DNA of 64,000 bases from Duncaniella dubosii (GTDB lineage Bacteria; Bacteroidota; Bacteroidia; Bacteroidales; Muribaculaceae): contig NZ_CP039396.1 of the NCBI RefSeq assembly GCF_004803915.1, forward strand, positions 3,472,001-3,536,000, read 5' to 3'. A program made the position numbers and the translations under genes. The notes beneath the pieces are model-generated. The model did not search any database, was not told where the DNA came from, and saw only the letters and a program-made list of their open reading frames with translations. Positions 1 to 8,033 of the stretch are shown piece by piece (position 1 is the first letter of the stretch; each line of letters begins with the position of its first letter).

Positions 1-755
1 GTAATGGCTGTTAGTACACCTATATCACGATATGATTCTTCACGGGTAGCTGCAATCTCAAGTTCCTGCTGTCGGAGATCAGCCTGGGCCTTACCGTCAA
101 GATAACTAATCAGATTCTGCAAGCGGATATTAAGATTTCTGTTTTGTTGTGACAGACTATCAGCCTGTGCTTTAAGTTTTTCGTTCTGCGCCCTGCGCTC
201 AGCCATAAGACTGCGGTTGAAACTAAGTATAGTTGTCGTGGTAGATGGCTCAGGTTCTTCTTTTTTGCCGAAGATGCCGAGGAATCCCTTACGCTTCGGC
301 TTCTTTGGCTCTTCTTTGGCAATCTGGCGAGCTATCACGGGCAGTTTGTTGGCCATCTCGTCACCGAGAGACTTTTGGCGCCGGTATATTTCTGCAAGCT
401 GGAGCAATTTCTTCTCCTTGTCCTCAAGAAGAATACGGAGACTGTCTATGTCGGCTGCTTCCGAAATGAAAATCCGGCTGAACTCACACAGTGTGCTGTC
501 TATATGCATACGTTCTTGACGATAATCCCCCCGTTCTGTTTCAGTCCATTCAAATGCTGTCTCGCCCATCATTGTCAACGATGTTAGGCGCATGTTCAAT
601 CGGTTAATCTCACAGCGGACATTATTGGTATTACGAGACTCTGTTTCCATAGAAACCAATGTCTGCTCCTCATTGTAATAGGCATAGCCTATGGTGGCAA
701 TCAGGATAAGTATCAGCATATAGCCTAAAACGATCGGGATTCGGGATGTATCCAT
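1..755 (-). CDS. rteA: RteA-like hybrid sensor histidine kinase, N-terminal part (runs off left edge)
   Basis: The frame is open from an ATG at 753-755 to the window edge, giving 251 visible codons. A membrane helix (about residues 5-25, starting MDTSRIPIVLGYMLILI) is followed by a helical extracytoplasmic region. Next come a conserved MANKLPVIARQ segment, a basic/proline linker (KRKGFLGIFGKKE), and a coiled coil rich in Q, R and E. This is the N-terminal architecture of RteA-type sensors of Bacteroides conjugative transposons, which act with RteB to control excision and transfer. The kinase and receiver domains would lie to the left, outside the window. It marks the surrounding DNA as a CTn-type element. 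The family call rests on the linker and coiled-coil pattern and was not searched. Confidence 0.75.
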   Translation of the reverse strand, partial: MDTSRIPIVLGYMLILILIATIGYAYYNEEQTLVSMETESRNTNNVRCEINRLNMRLTSLTMMGETAFEWTETERGDYRQERMHIDSTLCEFSRIFISEAADIDSLRILLEDKEKKLLQLAEIYRRQKSLGDEMANKLPVIARQIAKEEPKKPKRKGFLGIFGKKEEPEPSTTTTILSFNRSLMAERRAQNEKLKAQADSLSQQNRNLNIRLQNLISYLDGKAQADLRQQELEIAATREESYRDIGVLTAI

Positions 756-764
756 ATGAATAAT

Positions 765-1292
765 TCATTTTAACAGCACATACCATTCGGTCATTTCTGT
801 GAGAAACTCCTGCGGATGCTGTTTGATGTATGTGCCTATCATCGTGTAGAGTTGCCGGTCATTCCTCATCAAGGCATAGTACTCATCATCGAAGGCATCA
901 AAGAGCTTCTCTTTATACACGTGGGCGAATCCTTCCTTCGTTCCGTCCCATACCGATTGCAGTTCATCCCGGTTGGCGGCATATTGGTTGTTGGCTCGTT
1001 TCACGACATCAGCGATCCGGTCTGCTCCAAGCTTGACAAAGGTGTCCTCGGCTTTTTGCGCACGTTCGCCACCGGAATTGTAGTAGTATTGGTTGAAACC
1101 GCCATTGATGACCTCCGCGTGCAGTTCCACCGCACACATTATGCTGTCGAACACTTCGCACTCCATGTCGCTTGCCAGTTCTTCGTCTATATATTTCCGG
1201 CAGAGTTTATCGGCAGGAAGACGCTCTATTAACTCTTCCGTTATCTGTTCGGAGCATCTTATCCTGAACAGTTTCTTTATCCATTGCATCAT
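765..1292 (-). CDS. DUF4375 (DMP19-like) family protein, immunity-like
   Basis: This 175-residue cytoplasmic protein carries the DUF4375 signature: a central VELHAEVINGGFNQYYYNS segment followed by a helix with AEDTFVKLGADRIADVV. The family includes DMP19, a DNA-mimic-like protein, and members occur often among immunity genes next to polymorphic toxins. It sits between rteA (9 bp away) and a broken lipoprotein gene on the same strand, at the downstream end of the cassette array. No array repeat is visible between it and rteA, so it may be the last gene captured or a fixed neighbour. The immunity role is inferred from family and context only. Confidence 0.7.
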   Translation of the reverse strand: MMQWIKKLFRIRCSEQITEELIERLPADKLCRKYIDEELASDMECEVFDSIMCAVELHAEVINGGFNQYYYNSGGERAQKAEDTFVKLGADRIADVVKRANNQYAANRDELQSVWDGTKEGFAHVYKEKLFDAFDDEYYALMRNDRQLYTMIGTYIKQHPQEFLTEMTEWYVLLK

Positions 1293-1310
1293 TGATTTCG
1301 GTTTTTATTA

Positions 1311-2030
1311 TTACTTGAACATATTTTTTTCATTACCGTGTAAGACATATTCCGGCCTTTTATCAAGCAGTATGAACTGCGGCAACTGTTGCGCCCGCTT
1401 CCACATTGCCGGATTGTACGACCATAACACGGGAAGTTCCACTGGAGAATGCTGGAAGAAGTAACGCTTTGTTTCAAGACTTGGTAATATGGATATTATT
1501 GCTCCGTTGCCTTCCATACTCGGATGATAGCAGAAACGGAAACTCATATAGACATATCCGGGGCTTCCTTTCCGGGCGTCAATTTCAAGAGACTCCACAA
1601 TCGTGTCCTCTTGTGTTTCCTCACTGTCGCTACGCTCGTCTGTTTCGGGAAGACCGCTGTCGTTGTCAAGATTTAGTTCCGGGAAATTCAATATCCCATC
1701 CACGGTTGAAAGCATGACACAGGCATTATACCGCTCATGCTTCCTTATGGATTGATCCGGTACTGTGACGCGGAGCAGCACCCAGCAGGAATCCTCCTCA
1801 ATCAAAGCTTTCTCTATAGCAAATCTGACCTGCGGACGTTCCAACGGACGCAATTTTCCGTGAATGATTCAATAAGCCCTGTTACAGCCTGAATTGTTCA
1901 CTTCACTCAGACAAATCCGTGAATCCTGAGCAGCACCGGTTTTGCGGATTGTGGCACATCCCGCAAATGCCAACGATAATGCCGACATCACGGTCAGCAA
2001 TATTATATTTCTAAAATGATTGTTATTCAT
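1311..2030 (-). pseudogene. Lipoprotein gene broken by an in-frame TGA
   Basis: An ATG at 2028-2030 opens a lipoprotein signal peptide ending in a lipobox (SLAFAGC). After 53 codons the frame hits TGA at 1869-1871, then continues in the same frame for about 185 codons to a natural stop at 1311. The downstream part begins about IIHGKLRPLERPQVRFAIEK and has no good start codon of its own (the first candidate is a TTG). The simplest reading is one roughly 240-residue exported lipoprotein inactivated by a single nonsense change. A short intact lipopeptide plus an unrelated downstream gene is less likely. No family was recognised. It is the cassette next to repeat 2032-2087. Confidence 0.65.
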
Positions 2031-2031
2031 T

Positions 2032-2087
2032 GTTTAATGGTTAGCAGGGAGCATCGTCAGATGCTATCTTTCGTTGTTACTAATATA
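2032..2087 (-). repeat. Cassette-array attC-like repeat 14 (degenerate)
   Basis: Starts with the array's left motif (TTTAATGG), has an inner palindrome GAGCATC-gtca-GATGCT, and ends at GTTACTAATA. The right core does not complement the core at the upstream cassette edge (2535-2542), so it is a weaker member of the series. The gene at 2057-2524 terminates inside it. Confidence 0.5.
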
Positions 2088-2524
2088 TTTACAAATTCCA
2101 ATCCGGTGAATAAACACACAATCCCAATAAGGGGATAAACAATGCCGCATAAGACAGCAAGCATATTCAATCCCCGTTCATCTCCTGTGAAGCCGTCTAA
2201 ACTGACAGCTTGCAATATAAAGTTTGTAATTTGCCAATCCAATAGACTTTGGTCTATACTGATAAAGACAAGCCACAAAAAGATAGAGCAACATTCCAAG
2301 CCCAACAATAACATTATGGTTTTAGGTTGCATTGCATATAATTTATAGACCTTGTAGATTACCAGTATATCTATGATTACAAGCATACCCAAAAGACAAT
2401 ATTCCATAATGCCATATATTCCGAACAAACGCCCAATGCTTAAGCCACCACAAAATAATGTTATGGCTATCAGCAAAGCACTGAAAGCTGTCAATGATAC
2501 TATGGATTGAACTGTTTTATTCAT
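2057..2524 (-). CDS. Small four-helix membrane protein, cassette gene
   Basis: This 155-residue protein is mostly hydrophobic, with four probable membrane helices (about residues 10-30, 40-58, 70-92 and 120-148) and short polar loops. No family was recognised. It is a cassette of the array, bounded by repeats at 2535-2592 and 2032-2087, and its stop codon lies inside the downstream repeat. Membrane immunity proteins against pore-forming or envelope-acting toxins look like this, but nothing in the sequence proves that role. Confidence 0.6.
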   Translation of the reverse strand: MNKTVQSIVSLTAFSALLIAITLFCGGLSIGRLFGIYGIMEYCLLGMLVIIDILVIYKVYKLYAMQPKTIMLLLGLECCSIFLWLVFISIDQSLLDWQITNFILQAVSLDGFTGDERGLNMLAVLCGIVYPLIGIVCLFTGLEFVNILVTTKDSI

Positions 2525-2534
2525 CGCACTAATT

Positions 2535-2592
2535 GTTTCTAATGGGTTGCGAATAGCTGACCGTTAGGGCAGTTCATTCGCTTGTTAATCTC
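2535..2592 (-). repeat. attC-like repeat 13
   Basis: Left edge GTTTCTAATGG, inner arms CTG/CAG around ACCGTTAGGG, right edge CTTGTTAATCTC. Only 48 bp separate it from repeat 12, leaving no room for a gene: an empty or deleted cassette. Its right core does not complement the left core of repeat 12. Confidence 0.55.
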
Positions 2593-2640
2593 TTTTCAAC
2601 TCTCCCATGTTACATAATTGATTTTGCCTGTGTTGTCAGT

Positions 2641-2694
2641 GTTGATAACTTTGGCGTGGAACGTTGCCAGGCGTTATCACACTTTGTTATCAAC
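2641..2694 (-). repeat. attC-like repeat 12
   Basis: Outer arms GTTGATAA (2641-2648) and TTATCAAC (2687-2694) are perfectly complementary. The interior (GCGTGGAACG...CGTTATCACAC) matches the conserved interior of repeat 3. Confidence 0.7.
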
Positions 2695-2864
2695 TTTCTT
2701 TTTATTTTTTCTCACATCAATATAAAGCAGATCATCATGGTCTGTGATACTATACAGTTCCATATATAGCCGTTGTGTCAAAATCTCCTTATCGGTATCT
2801 TCTATTTTCTTAAATGAATATTATTGTCTCTGACTGTCCGATCTATTTCTTCGTAATCAAACAT
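2677..2864 (-). pseudogene. Remnant small cassette gene with a frameshift
   Basis: Reading the minus strand from an ATG at 2862-2864 gives MFDYEEIDRTVRDNNIHLRK and then a stop. One frame over, from the same AAGAAAATAG run, translation continues as KKIEDTDKEILTQRLYMELY and on to a TGA at 2677-2679 inside repeat 12. The join reads as one acidic helical protein of about 60 residues with a one-base indel. The flanking repeats (2883-2937 and 2641-2694) share the GTTGAT core expected for one cassette. No function is assigned. Confidence 0.5.
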
Positions 2865-2882
2865 GACTTTTTGCTTTTTATT

Positions 2883-2937
2883 GTTGATGGTCTGGCGAGC
2901 GACAGCGTTAGGCGGTTGGCCAGTCCTTGCTACAGAC
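2883..2937 (-). repeat. attC-like repeat 11 (degenerate)
   Basis: GTTGATGGTCTGG, then GACAGCGTTAGGCGGTTGGCC and CCTTG, keeps the order of motifs seen in repeat 9, but the right core (CTACAGAC) is diverged and 3 bp of the left core are missing. Confidence 0.5.
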
Positions 2938-2994
2938 GGCCGACCCGCGAGGTTTGCGGCTCAATTTCTATCAGATGCATTAAGAGGTCTTACA

Positions 2995-3450
2995 TTACTT
3001 GGGAAATGTTTCTGCAATTTGTTTGGCAACGCGTTTTATAGCGCCTCTAATGTCTGCATGTACGCTCAATCCTAATGTAGTGTATGCGCCACGGCATGAA
3101 GCGATCGGGCGGCTGGTGAGATAATCTATGAAATTTACAGTTACGATGGTTTCTTCTTCGGACACATCGATCCCATATTTCACCATAAGCAGTTTTGACT
3201 GTTGAGCCGAGGTAAGTTCGTTTATACGCATATCGTTGACCAACTTAAGACGTGAGCCTTCTATTGCATCAAACAACTGTATTTCGTATTCCATCAGTTG
3301 GGCAGGAATGTGATAGATGTCATTGTTGATGATTGAGGCATATTCATATTTAGACAAATCTGCATTTTGCGATACAACGCTTTTAGAGGTTGTGCAGGAT
3401 GATACGGCTATTCCTATAAAAAATAGGAATGAGATAATTACTCTATTCAT
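2995..3450 (-). CDS. Small lipoprotein, cassette gene
   Basis: 151 residues with a lipoprotein signal peptide (MNRVIISFLFFIGIAVSSC, Cys at residue 19) and a mature domain of about 130 residues containing the conserved-looking stretch TSRPIASCRGAYTTLGLSV. No family was recognised. It starts 6 bp downstream of the larger lipoprotein gene at 3457-4686, with no array repeat between them, so the two appear to share one cassette and one transcript. A two-gene cassette encoding two surface or periplasmic lipoproteins is unusual in this array. Confidence 0.7.
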   Translation of the reverse strand: MNRVIISFLFFIGIAVSSCTTSKSVVSQNADLSKYEYASIINNDIYHIPAQLMEYEIQLFDAIEGSRLKLVNDMRINELTSAQQSKLLMVKYGIDVSEEETIVTVNFIDYLTSRPIASCRGAYTTLGLSVHADIRGAIKRVAKQIAETFPK

Positions 3451-3456
3451 AAATAC

Positions 3457-4686
3457 TTATTTAGGTTCGATATGCAAATAATACTTCTCTTGCGCCGGCC
3501 CGTCTGTGCCATCTGAAAGCCGATGCAACATCAACATGCGGGTGGTTTCGTTTTCCCAATACCATTCGGCTTCCACACCTTTTTCGGGCAGACATTTGAA
3601 TAGGTTTTCTTTGCCTTTGCCATCTTCTCCCTCTCCAACATTATTCTTCATCAGAGTCTTGATGGCTTTTTCCGTTGCCGGCAGAAAGTCAGCGTCAGAC
3701 AACAATTTATGATTCATCGGAATGATTTGAGAATAAGGAGCGTCGTTCGTTGCAACAATGTCATATACCTTATATTCATAGTCTCTATCCAATAGACAAT
3801 AGGCTGTTAGATTCTCGGGCTTCTGCAAGACGATTATGCCCCATTGAAGCCCTAAGAAATCGCGTTCGTATAGCGTCATATTGTGCGAAGTCTCATATTG
3901 CGCTTTCCCATCGCGGTAGCCTTTAAGATGGCTCTTTATCGTACCGCTCTTAAAGAAGTGCGAGCTCCATTGTGTTGAAATATGTTTTTCAACTCCTTCT
4001 GCTGTAACTCTATTTTCATACACTCTGAACGTGTGAGGAAAGTTATCCGCACTCCACACGATAGAATCGTAATAGTGTGTAAACTCAGGGAAGTCTATGG
4101 GTGAATATTCTCCATTCACGTCCGTGATTCGGAAGGTAATCAAATCGAGAGGCGCCGGCAACGGACTGTCAAGATGCATCAAGGGGGTGAAATCATTCAT
4201 GATCATCTTGAACTTTGCCTCTTCGGGTAAAGTCTCAGGTTCGGGGTCTGTATGCCCTTCGTCTTTAAAGTTTCGGGACAAACAGATAATAGTATAAACC
4301 TTTTTTTCTCCGTCATTTGCCGAAATCCGAATCTCTTCGTATGCAGACTGAGCATCCGAAACATATTGAAGGAAATGGATTTTCACTTGATTGGCATCTA
4401 CCCTAAGCATTGCCCATCCGCAATCGTATGTATAAGAATCTCCTGAGATGGGATTAAGCGAAAAGAAATTCTCACAAGTCATTATCACATCGCCTTGCTT
4501 GCCGTTTGCCTCGAATGAATACTTAGGAGTACCTTCCGCACCGGTGGAACCCAGGAACTTGACATTGTCGGGCGTAAGGATTTCATATGACCACACCATT
4601 GGCTCGCCGCGTAAAACATCATCCTTGTCACAAGCCGTTAAGATTAGGCAGACAACTACCATAAAAGGCATAAATAGTCTATTCAT
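3457..4686 (-). CDS. Large lipoprotein, cassette gene
   Basis: The ATG at 4684-4686 is preferred over the upstream in-frame ATG at 4752. It starts the signal peptide MNRLFMPFMVVVCLILTAC, with the lipobox LTAC directly followed by acidic DKDD, a Bacteroidota lipoprotein export-type start. The mature protein (about 390 residues) has beta-rich segments such as DVNGEYSPIDFPEF and is probably a surface or periplasmic lipoprotein. No family was recognised. It is the first gene after repeat 10 in the direction of transcription and is followed 6 bp later by a second lipoprotein gene. Confidence 0.7.
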   Translation of the reverse strand: MNRLFMPFMVVVCLILTACDKDDVLRGEPMVWSYEILTPDNVKFLGSTGAEGTPKYSFEANGKQGDVIMTCENFFSLNPISGDSYTYDCGWAMLRVDANQVKIHFLQYVSDAQSAYEEIRISANDGEKKVYTIICLSRNFKDEGHTDPEPETLPEEAKFKMIMNDFTPLMHLDSPLPAPLDLITFRITDVNGEYSPIDFPEFTHYYDSIVWSADNFPHTFRVYENRVTAEGVEKHISTQWSSHFFKSGTIKSHLKGYRDGKAQYETSHNMTLYERDFLGLQWGIIVLQKPENLTAYCLLDRDYEYKVYDIVATNDAPYSQIIPMNHKLLSDADFLPATEKAIKTLMKNNVGEGEDGKGKENLFKCLPEKGVEAEWYWENETTRMLMLHRLSDGTDGPAQEKYYLHIEPK

Positions 4687-4867
4687 ATTCGTAGCACACA
4701 CTCTATTGGCCCTATTTGAGTGTCTAAATGGATAATGAGAAACATGAGCCAACTACGCTGCATCTAAGTGACAAGATGAACATAATGTTTCTTAGTTTTC
4801 ATATTTCGGGTTAAGCGGTCTGTCTAACCGGGCTAAAAGTTAGTCATTAAATTGTAATTTTGCTTTA

Positions 4868-4920
4868 TATTGAATGGTTAGCAGGGAACGGCTTGCCGTT
4901 ACCCTGCTTCGTTAACATCA
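4868..4920 (-). repeat. attC-like repeat 10
   Basis: Left core TATTGAATGG, inner palindrome AACGG-cttg-CCGTT, middle arms AGCAGGG/CCCTGCT, right core GTTAACATCA (complementary to TGATGTTAA at 5340-5348). Identical to repeat 4 except at the left edge. Confidence 0.8.
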
Positions 4921-4931
4921 TATTGTACGCA

Positions 4932-5324
4932 TTATTCAGCTTCGTTTGGGTTACCGACCTGTCTTTTCTCTACGACCCGAACAAGCTGATATTTGTATAT
5001 GCTACCGTCTGCTGGTGGATTTGCCAAAGTTGTCTTATTGACACGCAAATCGTATTCATAGCCTTTCTCATATTCGAAGCCCTGAATACCGCAGAATGCC
5101 AAAGGACGATATTCATCCTCTCCCTGCTCCTTGACGAGCATACATTCTATCGGAAATTCTCCTTCCGAATCAAATAAATCATACATAATTCCAGTTTCAG
5201 AAGAAACATACATCGTTACTTCTTTTGTGATGTCCTTTGGCTCATCTTCATTCATGCAAGCTGTCAGCCCCAATATGGTAACAAAGGCTATCAGCAGCGT
5301 TACTAAATAAATTTTCGTTCTCAT
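4932..5324 (-). CDS. Small lipoprotein, cassette gene, copy 1 of 2
   Basis: 130 residues; signal peptide MRTKIYLVTLLIAFVTILG ending in the lipobox LTAC, followed by acidic MNEDEPKD, a surface-lipoprotein type start. The mature domain of about 105 residues includes YVSSETGIMYDLFDSEGEF and a C-terminal Y-K-Y-Q-L-V strand. The protein is identical to the one at 8729-9121, and the whole cassette is duplicated. Bounded by repeats at 5340-5398 (5' side) and 4868-4920 (3' side), whose cores complement each other. No family was recognised. An immunity or inhibitor lipoprotein role is inferred from the array only. Confidence 0.75.
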   Translation of the reverse strand: MRTKIYLVTLLIAFVTILGLTACMNEDEPKDITKEVTMYVSSETGIMYDLFDSEGEFPIECMLVKEQGEDEYRPLAFCGIQGFEYEKGYEYDLRVNKTTLANPPADGSIYKYQLVRVVEKRQVGNPNEAE

Positions 5325-5339
5325 ACTTATTAGGGTTAT

Positions 5340-5398
5340 TGATGTTAATGGTTTGGTGAGGAACAGCGTTTAGCTGTTGGCTCGACCTTGTTACCAAC
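5340..5398 (-). repeat. attC-like repeat 9
   Basis: Left core TGATGTTAATGG, inner palindrome AACAGC-gttta-GCTGTT, right core GTTACCAAC, complementary to GTTGGTAA at 6043-6050 across the SUKH cassette. Confidence 0.8.
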
Positions 5399-5403
5399 CT
5401 CAA

Positions 5404-6033
5404 TTATAATTCAGAGAAATCAAAAAGATTGAAGAACTTATCAAACTTCTCTTCTGTTCTACATGACAAAAATATTCCGTCATCTGTTGGTGTATTGTCG
5501 GCTTTATAGAAATACCAAATCAGATTATCTTGATATGCATATATGATTAAAGCATTATATTGCACAACTTTATTCCATTCCTTTTGTACATATTCCAATA
5601 TAGCAGGATAGGCTTCTTCGTTTTCAGCTATTCCGCCAAACTCAAAGCCTCCTTGTGCGCAATTATAATACATCGTTAATAGAATAAAATCCATTAATCC
5701 AATCGGTTCTGTTATCCAACCTTCATCATCACTATACTTAACCCAAATTGTGGTATCATGTATTGTAGTAGCCCATAAACACACTTCTTGATTTTCCGCA
5801 AGAAAGATAATCTTTTCACCATCAGATTGTAATTAGTCTAATGGCAAGAACCGTTGGAACGAAGAAGCCAATACCTCTACTTTTCCAACAGATAAATAAA
5901 AATGCTTTAGAGCTTCCGGCATTGTTAGTCCAAGCATATTTTCAGCCTGTTTGATTTCATCCGTTGTGTAACCGTCATTTGCAGTTAATTTTCTGCCTAA
6001 TAACTGTTCTGCTGTTTGAATAATGTTCTTCAT
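5404..6033 (-). pseudogene. SMI1/KNR4 (SUKH) family immunity-like gene broken by an in-frame TAA
   Basis: The first 66 codons from the ATG at 6033 read MKNIIQTAEQLLGRKLTAND and end ...SFQRFLPLD. A TAA at 5833-5835 is followed in the same frame by LQSDGEKIIFLAENQEVCLW and on to ...KFFNLFDFSEL at 5404. Together they make one roughly 209-residue SUKH-type protein: the F/FLPLD motif before the break and the NQ-x-VCLWAT and tail motifs after it are typical of SMI1/KNR4 proteins. The family includes many immunity proteins to nuclease toxins. A single base change (for example GAA to TAA) accounts for the break. The gene is one cassette, with complementary cores at 6043-6050 and 5391-5398. Confidence 0.75.
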
Positions 6034-6042
6034 ATTTTAATT

Positions 6043-6099
6043 GTTGGTAATGGCTTGACGGGGAACGGCGTTAGTCCGTTATCCCGTCTTGTTATCACC
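6043..6099 (-). repeat. attC-like repeat 8
   Basis: Left core GTTGGTAATGG, middle arms GACGGG/CCCGTC, inner AACGG-cgttagt-CCGTT, right core GTTATCACC, complementary to GGTGATAA at 6792-6799. Confidence 0.8.
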
Positions 6100-6113
6100 G
6101 TATTTTATATTTC

Positions 6114-6773
6114 CTATTCCATTAAGTATTTCAAATCTTCCACTTGGAACTTGTGCCATAATGCTATTCCGAAATTCCGAACACTCTCTGGCAATGTCCT
6201 ATAATTATCATCCATTTGGAATTTTCCCAATTCAGGAGATATGCCATAAGATTGCGGAAACAACATATCTCTTTCTCCACGAATGGCATACTTCTTATTG
6301 CCGCTGTGCATAATGATTTTCATCGTGAGGTTAGGACCCGAAAAGTCGGAGCGACACCCTAATTGATAAACAAGCCATGTTTCACAAATGCCGTCACGGT
6401 CAAAATCATTAACATACGGTTCGCACAAATAATCAACAGAGAACATTCCACAGTAACCATCTTTTAAGAAATCATAAAGTTGCCATAGAATAGAATAATG
6501 TTCTCCGTCTTTTATGTAATGCCGTGCATACAGTTCTTTAGATGATATGGGCGTACTTTCCGGCAATACCTCTTTGTGTACAGGAGATTGACTGATTATT
6601 AGATAATTTTCACCTAACTTATCAGCCCATTCTGTACAACTTAAAAATTCCCCTGTATAACTGATCTCCTTTGGAAGTTCAGCAAGTTGAAGATTTTTCA
6701 ATAATGGAATACCTTGTGCGCAAGTGGATAACACGCACAACAAGATACTGATTATTAGTACGATTTTCCTCAT
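6114..6773 (-). CDS. Exported protein of unknown family, cassette gene
   Basis: 219 residues with an N-terminal signal peptide (MRKIVLIISILLCVLSTCAQ; cleavable, or a lipoprotein-like Cys at 18) and a mature soluble domain. Visible motifs are FVNDFDRDGICETWLVYQLG-like (residues about 118-137, a calcium-loop-like DFDRDG) and an aromatic-rich C-terminus. It is probably periplasmic. The cassette is bounded by repeats 7 (6792-6846) and 8 (6043-6099) with matching cores. The family is not recognised with confidence. Its export suggests that, if it is protective, it acts against something in the envelope. Confidence 0.65.
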   Translation of the reverse strand: MRKIVLIISILLCVLSTCAQGIPLLKNLQLAELPKEISYTGEFLSCTEWADKLGENYLIISQSPVHKEVLPESTPISSKELYARHYIKDGEHYSILWQLYDFLKDGYCGMFSVDYLCEPYVNDFDRDGICETWLVYQLGCRSDFSGPNLTMKIIMHSGNKKYAIRGERDMLFPQSYGISPELGKFQMDDNYRTLPESVRNFGIALWHKFQVEDLKYLME

Positions 6774-6791
6774 ATTTTTTCTGTCTATATT

Positions 6792-6846
6792 GGTGATAAT
6801 GGTTTAGCGGGGAACGCTGTAAGCGTTATCCCGGTTTGTTAGTTGC
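6792..6846 (-). repeat. attC-like repeat 7
   Basis: Left core GGTGATAATGG, inner AACGC-tgtaa-GCGTT, right core GTTAGTTGC, complementary to GCAACTAA at 7465-7472. Confidence 0.8.
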
Positions 6847-7452
6847 ATCGTTATTGTTATTATCTACCCATGCTTTGATTTCATTTGGAAAATGTTTATG
6901 AAACATTCTTATCCACAACTCATCGTTACACTTGTCAGGAATACAAGCATGAATGCACTCAAACCACTGGTCCCACATCCAATCAAAATCATCTTCCAGC
7001 ATCATCATCCAAAGCAGAAAATCTTTCGGTTCCCAATCAGATAATTTCATAATATCCTTTTGCAAAACCTTACGCATGGATTGAAGTTGCTCTGTTGCTT
7101 CTTGACCGGTTATTTTTCCTTTCCAAAAATCAACAGCCGAGTATGCAAAGTCATTTATCTGTTGGATAGTAGCATTAGGAAAATATTGTTTATCCAAATG
7201 CTCTACCATATCTTGCATAAAGCATATTCGACGTTGATGCCATTGATGTTGGTCATCATCTTCTATTTCATCTAAAATATACTTTGCTAACACTATAATT
7301 GCATCAAGTCCATGATTTTCTATTTTACCCCATTCGGTAGTATTCCAATCTGCTTGTGTTTTCACTTTATGATAGCAGACAGAGCATACTCCGTTTGGTA
7401 GAGTTATGGGATGTTTTCTGCAAATAGGGCATATTTTATCAACATTTTCCAT
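6826..7452 (-). CDS. Zinc-ribbon protein with helical domain, cassette gene
   Basis: 208 residues. The N-terminus has a CxxC-x11-CxxC zinc ribbon (Cys 8, 11, 23 and 26; CPIC...CSVC). A mostly helical domain rich in Trp and acidic residues follows (DFDWMWDQWFECIHACIPDK near residues 150-170). It is cytoplasmic, with no signal peptide. The last codons (ATNKPG) and the stop are inside repeat 7, so the array repeat encodes the C-terminus. No family was recognised. The cassette cores at 7465-7472 and 6839-6846 are complementary. Confidence 0.65.
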   Translation of the reverse strand: MENVDKICPICRKHPITLPNGVCSVCYHKVKTQADWNTTEWGKIENHGLDAIIVLAKYILDEIEDDDQHQWHQRRICFMQDMVEHLDKQYFPNATIQQINDFAYSAVDFWKGKITGQEATEQLQSMRKVLQKDIMKLSDWEPKDFLLWMMMLEDDFDWMWDQWFECIHACIPDKCNDELWIRMFHKHFPNEIKAWVDNNNNDATNKPG

Positions 7453-7464
7453 TCTATTTAATTT

Positions 7465-7521
7465 GCAACTAATGACTTGACAAGGAGCTGCGTTTAGCAG
7501 CTATCTTGGCTCGTTAGTAAT
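7465..7521 (-). repeat. attC-like repeat 6
   Basis: Left core GCAACTAATG, inner AGCTGC-gttta-GCAGCT, right core GTTAGTAAT, complementary to ATTACTAA at 7953-7960. Confidence 0.8.
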
Positions 7522-7524
7522 AAT

Positions 7525-7929
7525 TCATTCCTCTTTCTGTTCATCCAAACATTCATTCACCCATTCTCTAAGTCCTTCATCAATATCTTTCTGCGATGTT
7601 TCTTCTAAAATCACTATACCTTCTGATTTTTCGGAAGTATCAAGAGAGTTTAAGAATCTGTTGAGCATCCATATATTATATTCAGTAGGCACTCGACGAA
7701 TAGAAGCATATAAAAACGGAGTGTAAGTGTCATCATCAAATTTTTCCAAATAATGGACTACACGACCGGGATTGCCAAAGTTGAAATGTGGATGCCTTTC
7801 AAGCAATCTAAATAAAGGCTCGATTAAAGCATTATCCATTTCAGTTAAAACAGATTCTACCTCTTGCAAATCTCCTTCGGATTGAAGATTCATATTGTTG
7901 ATTTTAGAAATAATCTCATTTACATTCAT
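7525..7929 (-). CDS. Small acidic helical (HEAT-like) protein, cassette gene
   Basis: 134 residues, soluble and acidic, predicted mostly alpha-helical, with a HEAT-like flavour in the central part (ALIEPLFRLLERHPHF, then TYTPFLYASIRRVPT). Small proteins of this look are frequent among toxin-immunity sets, but no defined family was recognised. It lies between repeats 5 and 6 with complementary edge cores, so it is a single-gene cassette. Confidence 0.65.
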   Translation of the reverse strand: MNVNEIISKINNMNLQSEGDLQEVESVLTEMDNALIEPLFRLLERHPHFNFGNPGRVVHYLEKFDDDTYTPFLYASIRRVPTEYNIWMLNRFLNSLDTSEKSEGIVILEETSQKDIDEGLREWVNECLDEQKEE

Positions 7930-7952
7930 ACTCCGTTTATCTTTATCAAGTT

Positions 7953-8010
7953 ATTACTAATGGTTTGGTGAGGAACAGCGTTTAGCTGTTAACTCGACCT
8001 TGTTATAAAC
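7953..8010 (-). repeat. attC-like repeat 5
   Basis: Left core ATTACTAATGG, inner AACAGC-gttta-GCTGTT, right core GTTATAAAC, complementary to GTTTATAA at 8663-8670. The interior is nearly identical to repeat 9. Confidence 0.8.
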
Positions 8011-8033
8011 TCAATTTGGATTTGAAAAATAGC

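Noticed and set aside
217..519. Plus-strand open frames opposite the RteA-like gene
   Set aside because: Antisense shadows; the minus-strand frame is open to the window edge and has clear family features.
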